Source: Flavobacteriales bacterium (GTDB lineage Bacteria > Bacteroidota > Bacteroidia > Flavobacteriales_F > PHOS-HE28). Taken from it: 64,000 bases of DNA. The DNA is taken from assembly GCA_016718655.1 (NCBI GenBank), contig JADKCV010000018.1, forward strand, positions 20,558 through 84,557, read 5' to 3'. The notes below the pieces were generated by a model. The model was not told where the DNA came from. It saw nothing but the letters and a program-made list of their open reading frames with translations, and did not search any database. Made by a program: the position numbers and the translations under genes. The stretch's first letter is position 1, and every line of letters starts with the position of its first letter. Below are positions 26,693 through 33,852 of the stretch, piece by piece.

Positions 26693-27736
26693 TCAGGACG
26701 AGGCGCCCAATTGCGCGTGCACCAACGGGCCCACCTGGGTGCCGTACAATTCGATGCTCCGCATCATCTTCTCATGCGGCAAGGTCCCAGCGCTGTACTT
26801 CAGATCGAAGCGGGCCAGACCCAAGGCCTTTGCGGCGCGCACGATCTTGGCAGCCACGGTCGCGGGTGCACCCACACACAACGCACCACTGGGACCGGCC
26901 ATCTGCTCGAAGGCTTGTCGGGTCAATGGCGGCCATCCGCGCTCCTTCCCGATCCGCCCATGCATGGCCTGGAAATGGGGCCAGAGGTCCTCCTTGGCCT
27001 GTTCATCGGTTTCCGCCACGTACCCAGGCGAATGCACGCCAATGGGAAGCATCGCTCGACCGGCTGCCCCCAAGGCCCGCTTGTAGAGGTCCACGAAGGG
27101 TACGAAAGCCAGGTGATCACCGCCGATGACCGCCAACATCAGGGGAAGACCGTATTGCGCGGCCCGCACCACACTTTGCGGAGTGCCACCCACGGCCACC
27201 CAGGTGCGCAAGTGCCCGCTTTCGGTGGGCGGATAGACCCGTTGGTCTTTCAAGCCTGCGCGGGTTCCACCGCTCCATGTGGTGGGGCCTTCCTTCAACA
27301 ATTCAACGAAGAGGTCCAGGCGTTCCTCGAAGAGTTGCTCATACTGTTCCAGCTTGAAGCCGAAGAGCGGGAATGACTCGGTGAACGAGCCCCGACCGAT
27401 GATCACCTCCGCACGGCCGTTGGACAGCGCATCCAGTGTGGAGAAACGCTGGAAGACCCGCACGGGATCATCGGAACTGAGCACGGTGACGGCGCTACCC
27501 AAGCGGATCTGCTTCGTCCGCGTGGCGATGGCTGCCAGCACCACTTCCGGCGCGGAAACGGCGAAGTCGTCGCGGTGGTGTTCGCCCACCCCGAAGAAGC
27601 TGAGGCCCACCTGATCCGCGAGTTCGGCTTCGGCCACGAGGTTGCGGAGCACTTGGGCGTGGTGGAGCGGCTTGCCGGATGCATCCACCGTGACATCACC
27701 GAAAGTGTCGAGGCCGAGTTCGAGGGATGGGGACAT
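26693..27736 (-). CDS. LLM class flavin-dependent oxidoreductase
   Basis: Luciferase-like monooxygenase of 347 residues that uses reduced FMN (or F420 in other taxa). The start at 27736 gives MSPSLELGLDTFGDVTVDA. The TIM-barrel landmarks are GEHHRDDFAVSAPEVV near residue 50, IRLGSAVTVLSSDDPVRVFQ, GRAEVIIGRGSFTESFPLFG and WVAVGGTPQSVV. This is the long-chain, LLM 'MsnO8-like/F420-like' subgroup often annotated without a substrate. It lies 24 nt upstream of hisS on the same strand but has its own -7 box at 27755-27762. The in-frame extension up to 27916 lacks family similarity and was not used. Confidence 0.85.
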   Translation of the reverse strand: MSPSLELGLDTFGDVTVDASGKPLHHAQVLRNLVAEAELADQVGLSFFGVGEHHRDDFAVSAPEVVLAAIATRTKQIRLGSAVTVLSSDDPVRVFQRFSTLDALSNGRAEVIIGRGSFTESFPLFGFKLEQYEQLFEERLDLFVELLKEGPTTWSGGTRAGLKDQRVYPPTESGHLRTWVAVGGTPQSVVRAAQYGLPLMLAVIGGDHLAFVPFVDLYKRALGAAGRAMLPIGVHSPGYVAETDEQAKEDLWPHFQAMHGRIGKERGWPPLTRQAFEQMAGPSGALCVGAPATVAAKIVRAAKALGLARFDLKYSAGTLPHEKMMRSIELYGTQVGPLVHAQLGASS

Positions 27737-27754
27737 GAGCAGCAGTTGAAGGCG

Positions 27755-27762
27755 CGAAGCTA
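27755..27762 (-). promoter_or_regulatory. -7 promoter box of the LLM oxidoreductase
   Basis: Minus-strand TAGCTTCG, 18 nt upstream of the ATG at 27736. Confidence 0.42.
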
Positions 27763-27809
27763 CCCTCTCCTGGACGCCATGCCTTGGATCATACCCCTTG
27801 AAAACAGTG

Positions 27810-27840
27810 GGACCGCCCAGGCTAAGCCCAAGGGCGGTCC
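27810..27840. other. Hairpin in the divergent intergenic region
   Basis: GGACCGCCC and GGGCGGTCC form a perfect 9-bp stem with a 13-nt loop, in the 285-bp gap between the LLM gene (minus) and the TPR-type gene (plus). Its role is unclear. Apart from this and the two -7 boxes, I see nothing else in the gap. Confidence 0.4.
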
Positions 27841-27970
27841 ACCGTCCAGAACGTATCCACCTTGCGGCGGACCTTCGCTCGGCACAAGGATAGGACCTGA
27901 TGGGGGCTCCAGGCACCGGAACAGTCCCCCTTCCGCGTCCGTTCTATACAGGTCCGGCGATGTGACCCAC

Positions 27971-27978
27971 TACCTTTC
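27971..27978 (+). promoter_or_regulatory. Possible -7 box of the first TPR-type gene
   Basis: TACCTTTC differs from TAnnTTTG at the last base and lies 43 nt upstream of the ATG at 28022. Confidence 0.3.
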
Positions 27979-28021
27979 GGAACGCTTTTCGCTTGAACCC
28001 GTGCAACTAGACCCGCACCCT

Positions 28022-28771
28022 ATGCCAGCCTTTGTAATGCGTCTCCGATCCGTGCTGGTGGCAATGACGATCGTGATCATGATCCCGGTCACCGCCCAGT
28101 CCCTCACGTATGGCGAATGGCAGGCGCGTTCGGCAAAGGATGCACGCCTTCTGCCCGGGTTCAAGGGACATCAGTTGACACCGGCACAGAAGGCCAGTAA
28201 CCTGGAATTGGTGCGAAAGGTGTTGGAGGTGGGGACCGACCGACGGACCTCATCGGATCATTTGGTCGGACTTGGACGCCAGCACTTGGTGGAGGGCGAT
28301 CTGGTAAGTGCCATGTACCGGTTCAACCACGCCTGGTTGGTGGACAGTACGAACGCGTCGGGTTATCACGGCTTCGGGCTCTTCTTCCTGGCCATGGACA
28401 GAAAGACGCAGGCTGTAACGCAATTCGCTTTGGGATTGGAACGCGACAGCACCCACGTGCCGCTGCTCCGTGACATGGCGAGCACCCTTCTTGCCGGGCA
28501 ATATGAGTTGCGTTCCGAAAAGCCCGAAAAAGCGGATACCATGACCGGGACGGCGGTCGCCCTCTTGAAGCGGGCACATGCACGAGCACCGGAGGACGCT
28601 GCGGTACTGATGAAGTTGACCGTGTGCCACGCCATACTCAGGGAATGCGAGGGCGCCCGAGCGTGGATGGCACTGTACGTGGCCTCAGGAGACAAGACCG
28701 ACCTGTTGGCCACCAAGGCCTTGATGGACCGGGAATGTCCCCTGCTTGAGGCGCCAGGTATGGCTCGATAG
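28022..28771 (+). CDS. Exported TPR-like protein, paralogue 1
   Basis: About 249 residues with an N-terminal signal sequence (VLVAMTIVIMIPVTAQ; in-frame ATGs at 28022 and 28037). The mature protein begins SLTYGEWQARSAKDARLLPG. Helical pairs follow with TPR-like spacing, for example LVSAMYRFNHAWLVDSTN, FALGLERDSTHVPLLRD and LLKRAHARAPEDAAVLMKL. It is clearly related to the gene at 29321, which starts with SLSFPEWQLRSEQD and shares the same helix order. No enzymatic motif is seen. It may be a periplasmic interaction or scaffold protein. It is transcribed alone or with the J-domain gene 59 nt downstream. Confidence 0.65.
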   Translation: MPAFVMRLRSVLVAMTIVIMIPVTAQSLTYGEWQARSAKDARLLPGFKGHQLTPAQKASNLELVRKVLEVGTDRRTSSDHLVGLGRQHLVEGDLVSAMYRFNHAWLVDSTNASGYHGFGLFFLAMDRKTQAVTQFALGLERDSTHVPLLRDMASTLLAGQYELRSEKPEKADTMTGTAVALLKRAHARAPEDAAVLMKLTVCHAILRECEGARAWMALYVASGDKTDLLATKALMDRECPLLEAPGMAR

Positions 28772-28830
28772 ACCATGGTCCATGGTCATCCGGCCCGGAA
28801 GTGCGACCTTCGCGGTCCGAAACCGGGACC

Positions 28831-29274
28831 ATGAAGAAGATCATCGACAGTCGTAGACTGCTGGGGGCCACCGCGAAGAGCGACCTGAACGAGCTCTCCA
28901 AGCTGTACAAGACGTTGATGAAGACCCATCACCCCGACCGGTTCACCGACGAAGCGGAGCGCCTGAACGCAGAGGAGACGAGCAAGCACGTGATCGAAGC
29001 CTATCATTTCCTGGTGAGCATCTCCACGGAGACCCATGCCAAGAACGAGGAGGAGTATGAGCGCACGATCAGCACCTCCCCCATCAAGGACTGGCACTAC
29101 AAGGCGCAGACCCTGCATGTGACCTTCGGCGATGGTAGCATCCATGAGTACTTCAGCGTACCGAGCAACGTGTACAACAAGTTCATCAATACGGACGCGA
29201 ACCCGCGATTCGCTCGTCGACACATATTCAACAGCTTCACCCGCCGACGCATCAGTGGTCCCACTGCCGCTTGA
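28831..29274 (+). CDS. J-domain plus KTSC domain protein
   Basis: A 147-residue cytoplasmic protein. Residues about 5-65 look like a DnaJ J-domain: LLGATAKSDLNELSKLYKTL, then the HPD motif in KTHHPDRFTDE, and a third helix VIEAYHFLVSIS. The last 55 residues (WHYKAQTLHVTFGDGSIHEY, then VPSNVYNKFINTD and ARRHIFNSF) match the KTSC domain, a small beta fold thought to bind nucleic acid. The HPD suggests it recruits a DnaK-type chaperone; the client is unknown. It lies between two paralogous exported TPR-type genes, a context that may be chance. The ATG at 28831 removes ten poorly placed residues of a longer GTG reading from 28801. Confidence 0.75.
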   Translation: MKKIIDSRRLLGATAKSDLNELSKLYKTLMKTHHPDRFTDEAERLNAEETSKHVIEAYHFLVSISTETHAKNEEEYERTISTSPIKDWHYKAQTLHVTFGDGSIHEYFSVPSNVYNKFINTDANPRFARRHIFNSFTRRRISGPTAA

Positions 29275-29320
29275 TCTTCCGGCATCATCCTTGCCTGCAC
29301 CCGCGCAAACACCGCTGACG

Positions 29321-30028
29321 ATGAGAACGCTGCACGTTGCTTTGATCGCCCTCTTCGCCCTCACCACCCAGGCCCAGACCCTTTCCTTCCCCGAATGGCA
29401 ACTCCGTTCGGAGCAGGATCCTCTGTTGAAGCCACGTAGTAGTGCGTACCAGAACACCGAAGCGTTGCGTGACGAGGTGGTAAGCCTGCGCAGAACACTG
29501 CAATCCAAGGGACTGACGGTGAAACAGGCCTCCGACAGTGTGGTCGCCATGGGCTTCGTGGCACTGTTGAAGACCGACCATGTGAAGGCCCTGCGCCTGT
29601 TCAACCAGGCCTATGCCATCATGCCCGAGAACAGCGAAGCCTACCGGGGCTTCGGGGGCGTGTTCGAATCCATGGAGCGTCCGCTCGAAGCACATGAACA
29701 GTTCCGCGCCGGTTTGGCCTTGGATACCACCAACGCCAAGCTTTACCGCGATGAAGCCTTGCTCCTGATGGAGGACCGGTATGCCTTCCTTCAGGACGAG
29801 CGTCCGCGGCAGGCCGACCAGTGCTTGGATGGTGCTTACAAGCATTTCAACAAAGCCTATGCGCTCGACCCGACCGACAACACCACGACCTATTTCATGT
29901 TCGTGACGAACCTGTTGCGGATGAACTGCGTGAAGGCCTGGGAATACCATGATCTGGCCGTGGCTCAGAACGGTCGCTCCATCGAAGAGCAGTACCGGCT
30001 TATGCTGAACGAGTCCTGCAAGCGCTGA
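29321..30028 (+). CDS. Exported TPR-like protein, paralogue 2
   Basis: A 235-residue protein with a clear signal peptide (MRTLHVALIALFALTTQAQ). The mature part starts TLSFPEWQLRSEQDPLLKP and shows TPR-like helix pairs: ALRLFNQAYAIMPENSEAYR, AHEQFRAGLALDTTNAKLYR and HFNKAYALDPTDNTTTYF. The family is the same as the gene at 28022, and the two differ mainly in loop length. It follows the J/KTSC gene by 46 nt on the same strand. A periplasmic binding or assembly role is likely but not shown. Two cysteines near the C-terminus (MNCVKAW and NESCKR) may form a disulphide. Confidence 0.68.
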   Translation: MRTLHVALIALFALTTQAQTLSFPEWQLRSEQDPLLKPRSSAYQNTEALRDEVVSLRRTLQSKGLTVKQASDSVVAMGFVALLKTDHVKALRLFNQAYAIMPENSEAYRGFGGVFESMERPLEAHEQFRAGLALDTTNAKLYRDEALLLMEDRYAFLQDERPRQADQCLDGAYKHFNKAYALDPTDNTTTYFMFVTNLLRMNCVKAWEYHDLAVAQNGRSIEEQYRLMLNESCKR

Positions 30029-30068
30029 GCGGATGATATGGTGTAGCTTGGGCGGACCCAGGAACACC

Positions 30069-31979
30069 ATGCGGAACATCTCCTCACTCCTATCGCTCCT
30101 AGCGATCCCGGTTCTGACCGCGCAGACCCCTTGTGTGAACGGCTTCGCCGGTCCTTACGCGTGCCAGAACGTGGACCTTCTGGCCACCATGAGCCTGGCG
30201 CAGCTGGGGACAGCGACCAATGTGGCCGACTTGTGGGGTTGGACGGATCCATTGACCGGCACGGAGTACGCCATTGTGGGTGGTCGCACCGGTACTTCGT
30301 TCGTGGACCTGAGCGTACCCACGGCACCGGTCCTCATCGGCTTCCTTCCAGCGCACAACGGTGTGTCGTCACTTTGGCGCGACGTGGACACACATGGCAA
30401 CTGGTGCTTCGTAGGCAGCGAAGCTGCAGGACACGGTATGCAGGTGTTCGACCTTACCAGACTGCGCACCGTGACCACTCCACCAGCCACCTTCACGGAG
30501 GATGCCCACTACGCGGGCTTCGGCAACAGCCATACCATCTTCGCGGACAAGACGGAACCTTATGTATACGCGGTAGGTGCGAACGTTTTCAGCGGTGGGC
30601 TCATCGTGGTGAACGTGAGCAACCCGTTGGCCCCCACCTTGGCAGGCACTTTCACCAGCGAAGGCTACATCCACGAGAACGCCGTGTTCGATTATCAAGG
30701 GCCGGATACCGAGCATGTTGGCAAACGGATCAGCTTCAATTTCCACATCAACGCCAATGACCGGGTGACCATCACCGATGTGACCGACAAGACGGACATC
30801 ACCCTGATCGCCACTACGCCGGTCTATCAGGTAAGAAGCCTTTGCCACCAAGGCTGGCTCACCGAGGACCACCGTTTCCTGCTCATGAACGATGAGGGCG
30901 ATGAGCAGAGCGGCAACTACAACACGCGCACGCACATCTTCAATGTGGAGAACCTGGATGTACCGGTCTATGTGGGCTTCTTCAGCGGGCCCAACCCCAG
31001 CTACGACCATAACCTGTACACGCACCAGGGCTTGGTGTGGGAGGCCAACTATACCAGCGGACTACATGTCCTGGACCCCACGGATATTGCAACGGGTAAC
31101 CTGACGCTGGTGGCCTCCTTCGACAACTACACGGCCAACAACGGACGATCGTATAACGGAGCGTGGGGCAACTACCCCTATTTCGCCAGTGGCATCGTGA
31201 TCGTGAGCAGCTTTGGTGAAGGGCTGTTCGTGCTGCGGCCGAAGCTCTCGCTCCACGTGAAGGCCATGCTCGACGGGCCGTACGTGCCAGGCGAGGACAG
31301 GATGCATGACTCGTTGCGTGTGAACGGCCTGATCCCGCTGACCGAACCCTACACCGGGCTGGGCTATGCACATGTGCTTGGCGGCGGAGAAAGCACTTCG
31401 GCCACGGTGCTGTCCGCCACGGGTCCCAACGCCATTGTGGATTGGGTGGTGGTGGAACTACGCGATGCCCTGGACCCCACCATCGTTCGGGGCACACGGA
31501 GCGCCTTGGTCCAGCGGGATGGGGATATCGTGGGGACGGATGGCACCTCGGCCGTACAATTCGACCTGGCTGTGAAGGACTACCACATCGCGGTCCGGCA
31601 CCGGAACCACTTGGGTGTGATGACCGCAGCTGCCGTGCGCGTGAGCGTGGCACCAAAGCACTACGACCTGAGCAATGGCAGCATGGCGCTCTTCGGGACG
31701 GAGCCATCACGGAGCGTGGGCTCCCGGAACGTGCTTTGGAGCGGCAACACCTTGGTCGACGACATCCTACGATACAGTGGCAGCACCAACGACCGCGACC
31801 CCATACTCGCTCGCGTGGGAGGCGCGGTACCCACGGCCACCAGTGCGGGTTATCTTCCGGAGGACGTGAACATGGATGGTAAAGTGCGTTATGTAGGTGC
31901 CTCCAATGATCGGGACCCCATCCTCTTCAACATCGGTGGTGTGGTGCCCACCCAGACCCGGACGGAGCAATTGCCCTAG
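30069..31979 (+). CDS. Choice-of-anchor B family protein with dockerin-like C-terminal repeats
   Basis: A 636-residue secreted protein. A signal peptide (NISSLLSLLAIPVLTAQ) is followed by LVIVD-type beta-propeller blades over residues about 30-400 (SFVDLSVPTAPVLIGFLPA, GLIVVNVSNPLAPTLAGTF, RVTITDVTDKTDITLI, GLHVLDPTD). A beta domain follows. The C-terminus carries two copies of a dockerin-like motif: DDILRYSGSTNDRDPIL and DGKVRYVGASNDRDPIL, each followed by xxGGxVPT. In Bacteroidota this ending is common on exported proteins and may bind calcium or act in surface retention. No classic T9SS tail is visible. The ATG at 30069 is 41 nt after the previous gene. A bidirectional terminator follows at 31991-32026. 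Confidence 0.85.
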   Translation: MRNISSLLSLLAIPVLTAQTPCVNGFAGPYACQNVDLLATMSLAQLGTATNVADLWGWTDPLTGTEYAIVGGRTGTSFVDLSVPTAPVLIGFLPAHNGVSSLWRDVDTHGNWCFVGSEAAGHGMQVFDLTRLRTVTTPPATFTEDAHYAGFGNSHTIFADKTEPYVYAVGANVFSGGLIVVNVSNPLAPTLAGTFTSEGYIHENAVFDYQGPDTEHVGKRISFNFHINANDRVTITDVTDKTDITLIATTPVYQVRSLCHQGWLTEDHRFLLMNDEGDEQSGNYNTRTHIFNVENLDVPVYVGFFSGPNPSYDHNLYTHQGLVWEANYTSGLHVLDPTDIATGNLTLVASFDNYTANNGRSYNGAWGNYPYFASGIVIVSSFGEGLFVLRPKLSLHVKAMLDGPYVPGEDRMHDSLRVNGLIPLTEPYTGLGYAHVLGGGESTSATVLSATGPNAIVDWVVVELRDALDPTIVRGTRSALVQRDGDIVGTDGTSAVQFDLAVKDYHIAVRHRNHLGVMTAAAVRVSVAPKHYDLSNGSMALFGTEPSRSVGSRNVLWSGNTLVDDILRYSGSTNDRDPILARVGGAVPTATSAGYLPEDVNMDGKVRYVGASNDRDPILFNIGGVVPTQTRTEQLP

Positions 31980-31990
31980 GCCACACCAGG

Positions 31991-32026
31991 AACGCAAAAG
32001 CCCGGCCGAGGCCGGGCTTTTGCGTT
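31991..32026. terminator. Bidirectional intrinsic terminator
   Basis: A perfect 16-bp stem with a 4-nt loop. The arms begin AACGCAAAAGCCCGGC, so either strand ends in a T-rich run (CTTTTGCG). It separates the choice-of-anchor B gene (plus) from the small gene at 32041-32160 (minus). Confidence 0.85.
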
Positions 32027-32040
32027 GAGGACCTCCCTGA

Positions 32041-32160
32041 TCAGGAGGCCTTCTCGGTCTTTGTGACCTCTTGCTTCGCAGCTGCAGCAGCTTTGAGGCG
32101 GGCGATCTTGCGGGTTGCGTTGCGCTTGCGGTTGGCTTGCGCTTGTGGGTCCTGTGCCAT
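32041..32160 (-). CDS. Small basic hypothetical protein (39 aa)
   Basis: Starts with MAQDPQAQANRKRNATRKIA and ends KQEVTKTEKAS. It is rich in Lys, Arg, Ala and Gln, with an alanine-rich helix in the centre. It has a -7 box (TACCTTCG, 32181-32188) 20 nt upstream, an AAGGAA run just before the ATG, and shares the bidirectional terminator downstream, so it forms a complete small transcription unit. The composition suggests RNA or ribosome binding, but no family is recognised. Confidence 0.6.
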   Translation of the reverse strand: MAQDPQAQANRKRNATRKIARLKAAAAAKQEVTKTEKAS

Positions 32161-32180
32161 GTTTCCTTGGAATTGAGCGG

Positions 32181-32188
32181 CGAAGGTA
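32181..32188 (-). promoter_or_regulatory. -7 promoter box of the 39-aa protein gene
   Basis: Minus-strand TACCTTCG, 20 nt before the ATG at 32160. Confidence 0.45.
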
Positions 32189-32516
32189 GGGGTTTCCGGT
32201 TTGAATCGTTCGTTCTGAGCCGCGCTGCACCGAAAGCATGCACGAACATCCCCTAGCGGACCACGGACCGAATGAGCGTATGCCCCATCAGCGATGCCTG
32301 GGGTTGGTAAGGGCCTTCCGACCACGGACCTACAACCCGACCTGGAAAGGTGATCGTTCGAGCGTGCTTCCGAAGCCCCCATTACCGGTTCTTTGGATAC
32401 GGATGGGAAGAGTCGCACTCACCGCCCCCAAGCCACCGGTGGAATGGGCCATAGCGCACCTGGAAAAAGGTCATACGGCACGGTGGACCGAGCACTTGGA
32501 ACAGGCATCATTGATA
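32189..32516. other. Intergenic stretch without a supported gene
   Basis: About 330 bp between the 39-aa gene's promoter and the DUF4143 unit. Open frames exist (for example 32238-32519 plus) but show no family motif and no promoter box, and I see no RNA structure. Confidence 0.5.
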
Positions 32517-32551
32517 TGAGTTTTTTAAAGTTGTACTTTAGATTCCTCAAA
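32517..32551. repeat. AT-rich imperfect palindrome upstream of the DUF4143 gene
   Basis: Core TTTAAAGTTGTACTTTA flanked by TGAG on the left and CTCAAA on the right. Fourteen of 15 left-arm and 14 of 17 right-arm bases match the perfect palindrome found after the gene. It ends 8 nt before the ATG and could be an operator or the left boundary of a mobile unit. Confidence 0.75.
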
Positions 32552-32559
32552 GTCATACC

Positions 32560-33726
32560 ATGCGCCACATCGACCGCGAACTGGCTCCCGTGCTCGTGAA
32601 AGCAGCTCGGGGTTTCCCGGCCATTGTACTCACCGGGCCACGCCGGGCGGGCAAGACCGTGCTGTTGCGCAAGCTGTTCCCCAAGGCTTCCTATACCCTG
32701 CTCGAGGATCCCGATGTGATCGCGCGGCTGCGATCGGACCCACAGGGCTTTCTGGATGGATTGCCCTTGCCAGCGGTCCTGGATGAAGTGCAGAACGTAC
32801 CGGAACTGCTGAACTACATCCGATCGCGCATCGATGCGAAGCCGCGGCGCACGGGGCAGTGGTTCATCACGGGCTCGCAAGAAGCACCCTTGATGCGCGG
32901 CGTGACCGAGAGCATGGCGGGCCGCGCGGCCATCCTGCACCTTTACCCCTTGTCCACGACGGAATCTTCCAAAGTGGACATCCTGCACGGTGGCTACCCG
33001 GAAGCCGTGGCCCGCCCCAAGAGCGCATCGCTCTGGTTCAGTTCCTACGTGCAGACCTATTTGGAGCGCGATGTGCGAGCGGTGACCAACGTGCGCGACC
33101 TGGCAACCTTCCGGCGGTTCATGGCCTTACTGGCCACTCGGCACGGGCAGATCCTGAACCGCAGCGAGTTCGCGGGACCATTGGGGGTGAGCGTACCGAC
33201 CATCAACCAATGGCTCGGCGTGTTGGAGACCACCCAGCAGCTCATCATCGTACCTCCGTTCTACGACAACCTGGGCAAGCGCCTCACCAAGTCGCCGAAG
33301 ATCTACTTCACCGACAGTGGGCTGGCGTGCCATCTGCTGGGAATCAACACTAAGGCGGAACTGGAACGGTCGCCCTTTCTGGGGGCCTTGTTCGAGGGCT
33401 ACGTGGCCGCGGAGATCGTGAAACGGCAGGTGAACGCTGGTGAGCGTCGCGAACTGTACCACTTCCGCGACGAGCAAGGACTGGAGGTGGACTTCCTAGT
33501 GCCCGGCCGCAACGGTGCCCTTACGTTGATCGAGTGCAAAGCCACCCGATCGCCCTTCCCGGCCATGGCAGCGAACCTGGTCAAGCTGAAGAACGACCTC
33601 GCCCGGAAACAAAAGACACGCACCCAGGTTGACGCCATCCTGCTTCACCGCAAGGGAACGAAGTCCACTTCCCGGGCGCTGATACCAGGGGTTCTGGCGA
33701 TGTCACTGGAACGCTGGCTCGGGTGA
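32560..33726 (+). CDS. DUF4143 family AAA-type ATPase
   Basis: A 388-residue cytoplasmic ATPase. The Walker A motif GPRRAGKTVLL is at residues 26-36, with Walker B-like LPAVLDEVQNVPEL near residues 69-82. A sensor-like FITGSQEAPLM follows. The C-terminal DUF4143 part includes SYVQTYLERDVRAV, a winged-helix-like segment (GPLGVSVPTINQWLGVLE), KIYFTDSGLACHLLG and a nuclease-fold-like end (LYHFRDEQGLEVDFLV, LTLIECKAT). These proteins are widespread and multicopy in Bacteroidota, but their role is not settled. The gene is framed within 8 and 13 nt by related AT-rich palindromes. Its own base composition matches the genome, so any transfer is old. Confidence 0.88.
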   Translation: MRHIDRELAPVLVKAARGFPAIVLTGPRRAGKTVLLRKLFPKASYTLLEDPDVIARLRSDPQGFLDGLPLPAVLDEVQNVPELLNYIRSRIDAKPRRTGQWFITGSQEAPLMRGVTESMAGRAAILHLYPLSTTESSKVDILHGGYPEAVARPKSASLWFSSYVQTYLERDVRAVTNVRDLATFRRFMALLATRHGQILNRSEFAGPLGVSVPTINQWLGVLETTQQLIIVPPFYDNLGKRLTKSPKIYFTDSGLACHLLGINTKAELERSPFLGALFEGYVAAEIVKRQVNAGERRELYHFRDEQGLEVDFLVPGRNGALTLIECKATRSPFPAMAANLVKLKNDLARKQKTRTQVDAILLHRKGTKSTSRALIPGVLAMSLERWLG

Positions 33727-33739
33727 TCGGACCGGGCTA

Positions 33740-33784
33740 AATATTTGAGTATTTTAAAGTACAACTTTAAAATACTCAAATATT
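33740..33784. repeat. Perfect AT-rich palindrome downstream of the DUF4143 gene
   Basis: Perfect 21-bp inverted repeat with a 3-nt ACA loop; the core is TTTAAAGTACAACTTTA. It is almost free of G and C, which stands out against this roughly 60% GC region. It starts 13 nt after the stop codon. Confidence 0.9.
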
Positions 33785-33798
33785 ATCACCTTACGTTC

Positions 33799-33835
33799 TT
33801 GCAGAAAGCCCAGCTGATCACCGGGCTTTCTGCAA
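33799..33835. terminator. Hairpin terminator before the ettA 3' end
   Basis: Perfect 13-bp stem (TTGCAGAAAGCCC with GGGCTTTCTGCAA) and an 11-nt loop. It lies just downstream of ettA (minus) and the DUF4143 unit (plus), so it may terminate either. Confidence 0.6.
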
Positions 33836-33852
33836 CTTGACAAGGCGGTGGA

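Noticed and set aside
32238..32519. Open frame of 93 codons upstream of the DUF4143 gene
   Set aside because: No promoter box, motif or codon pattern supports it; it runs into the palindrome.
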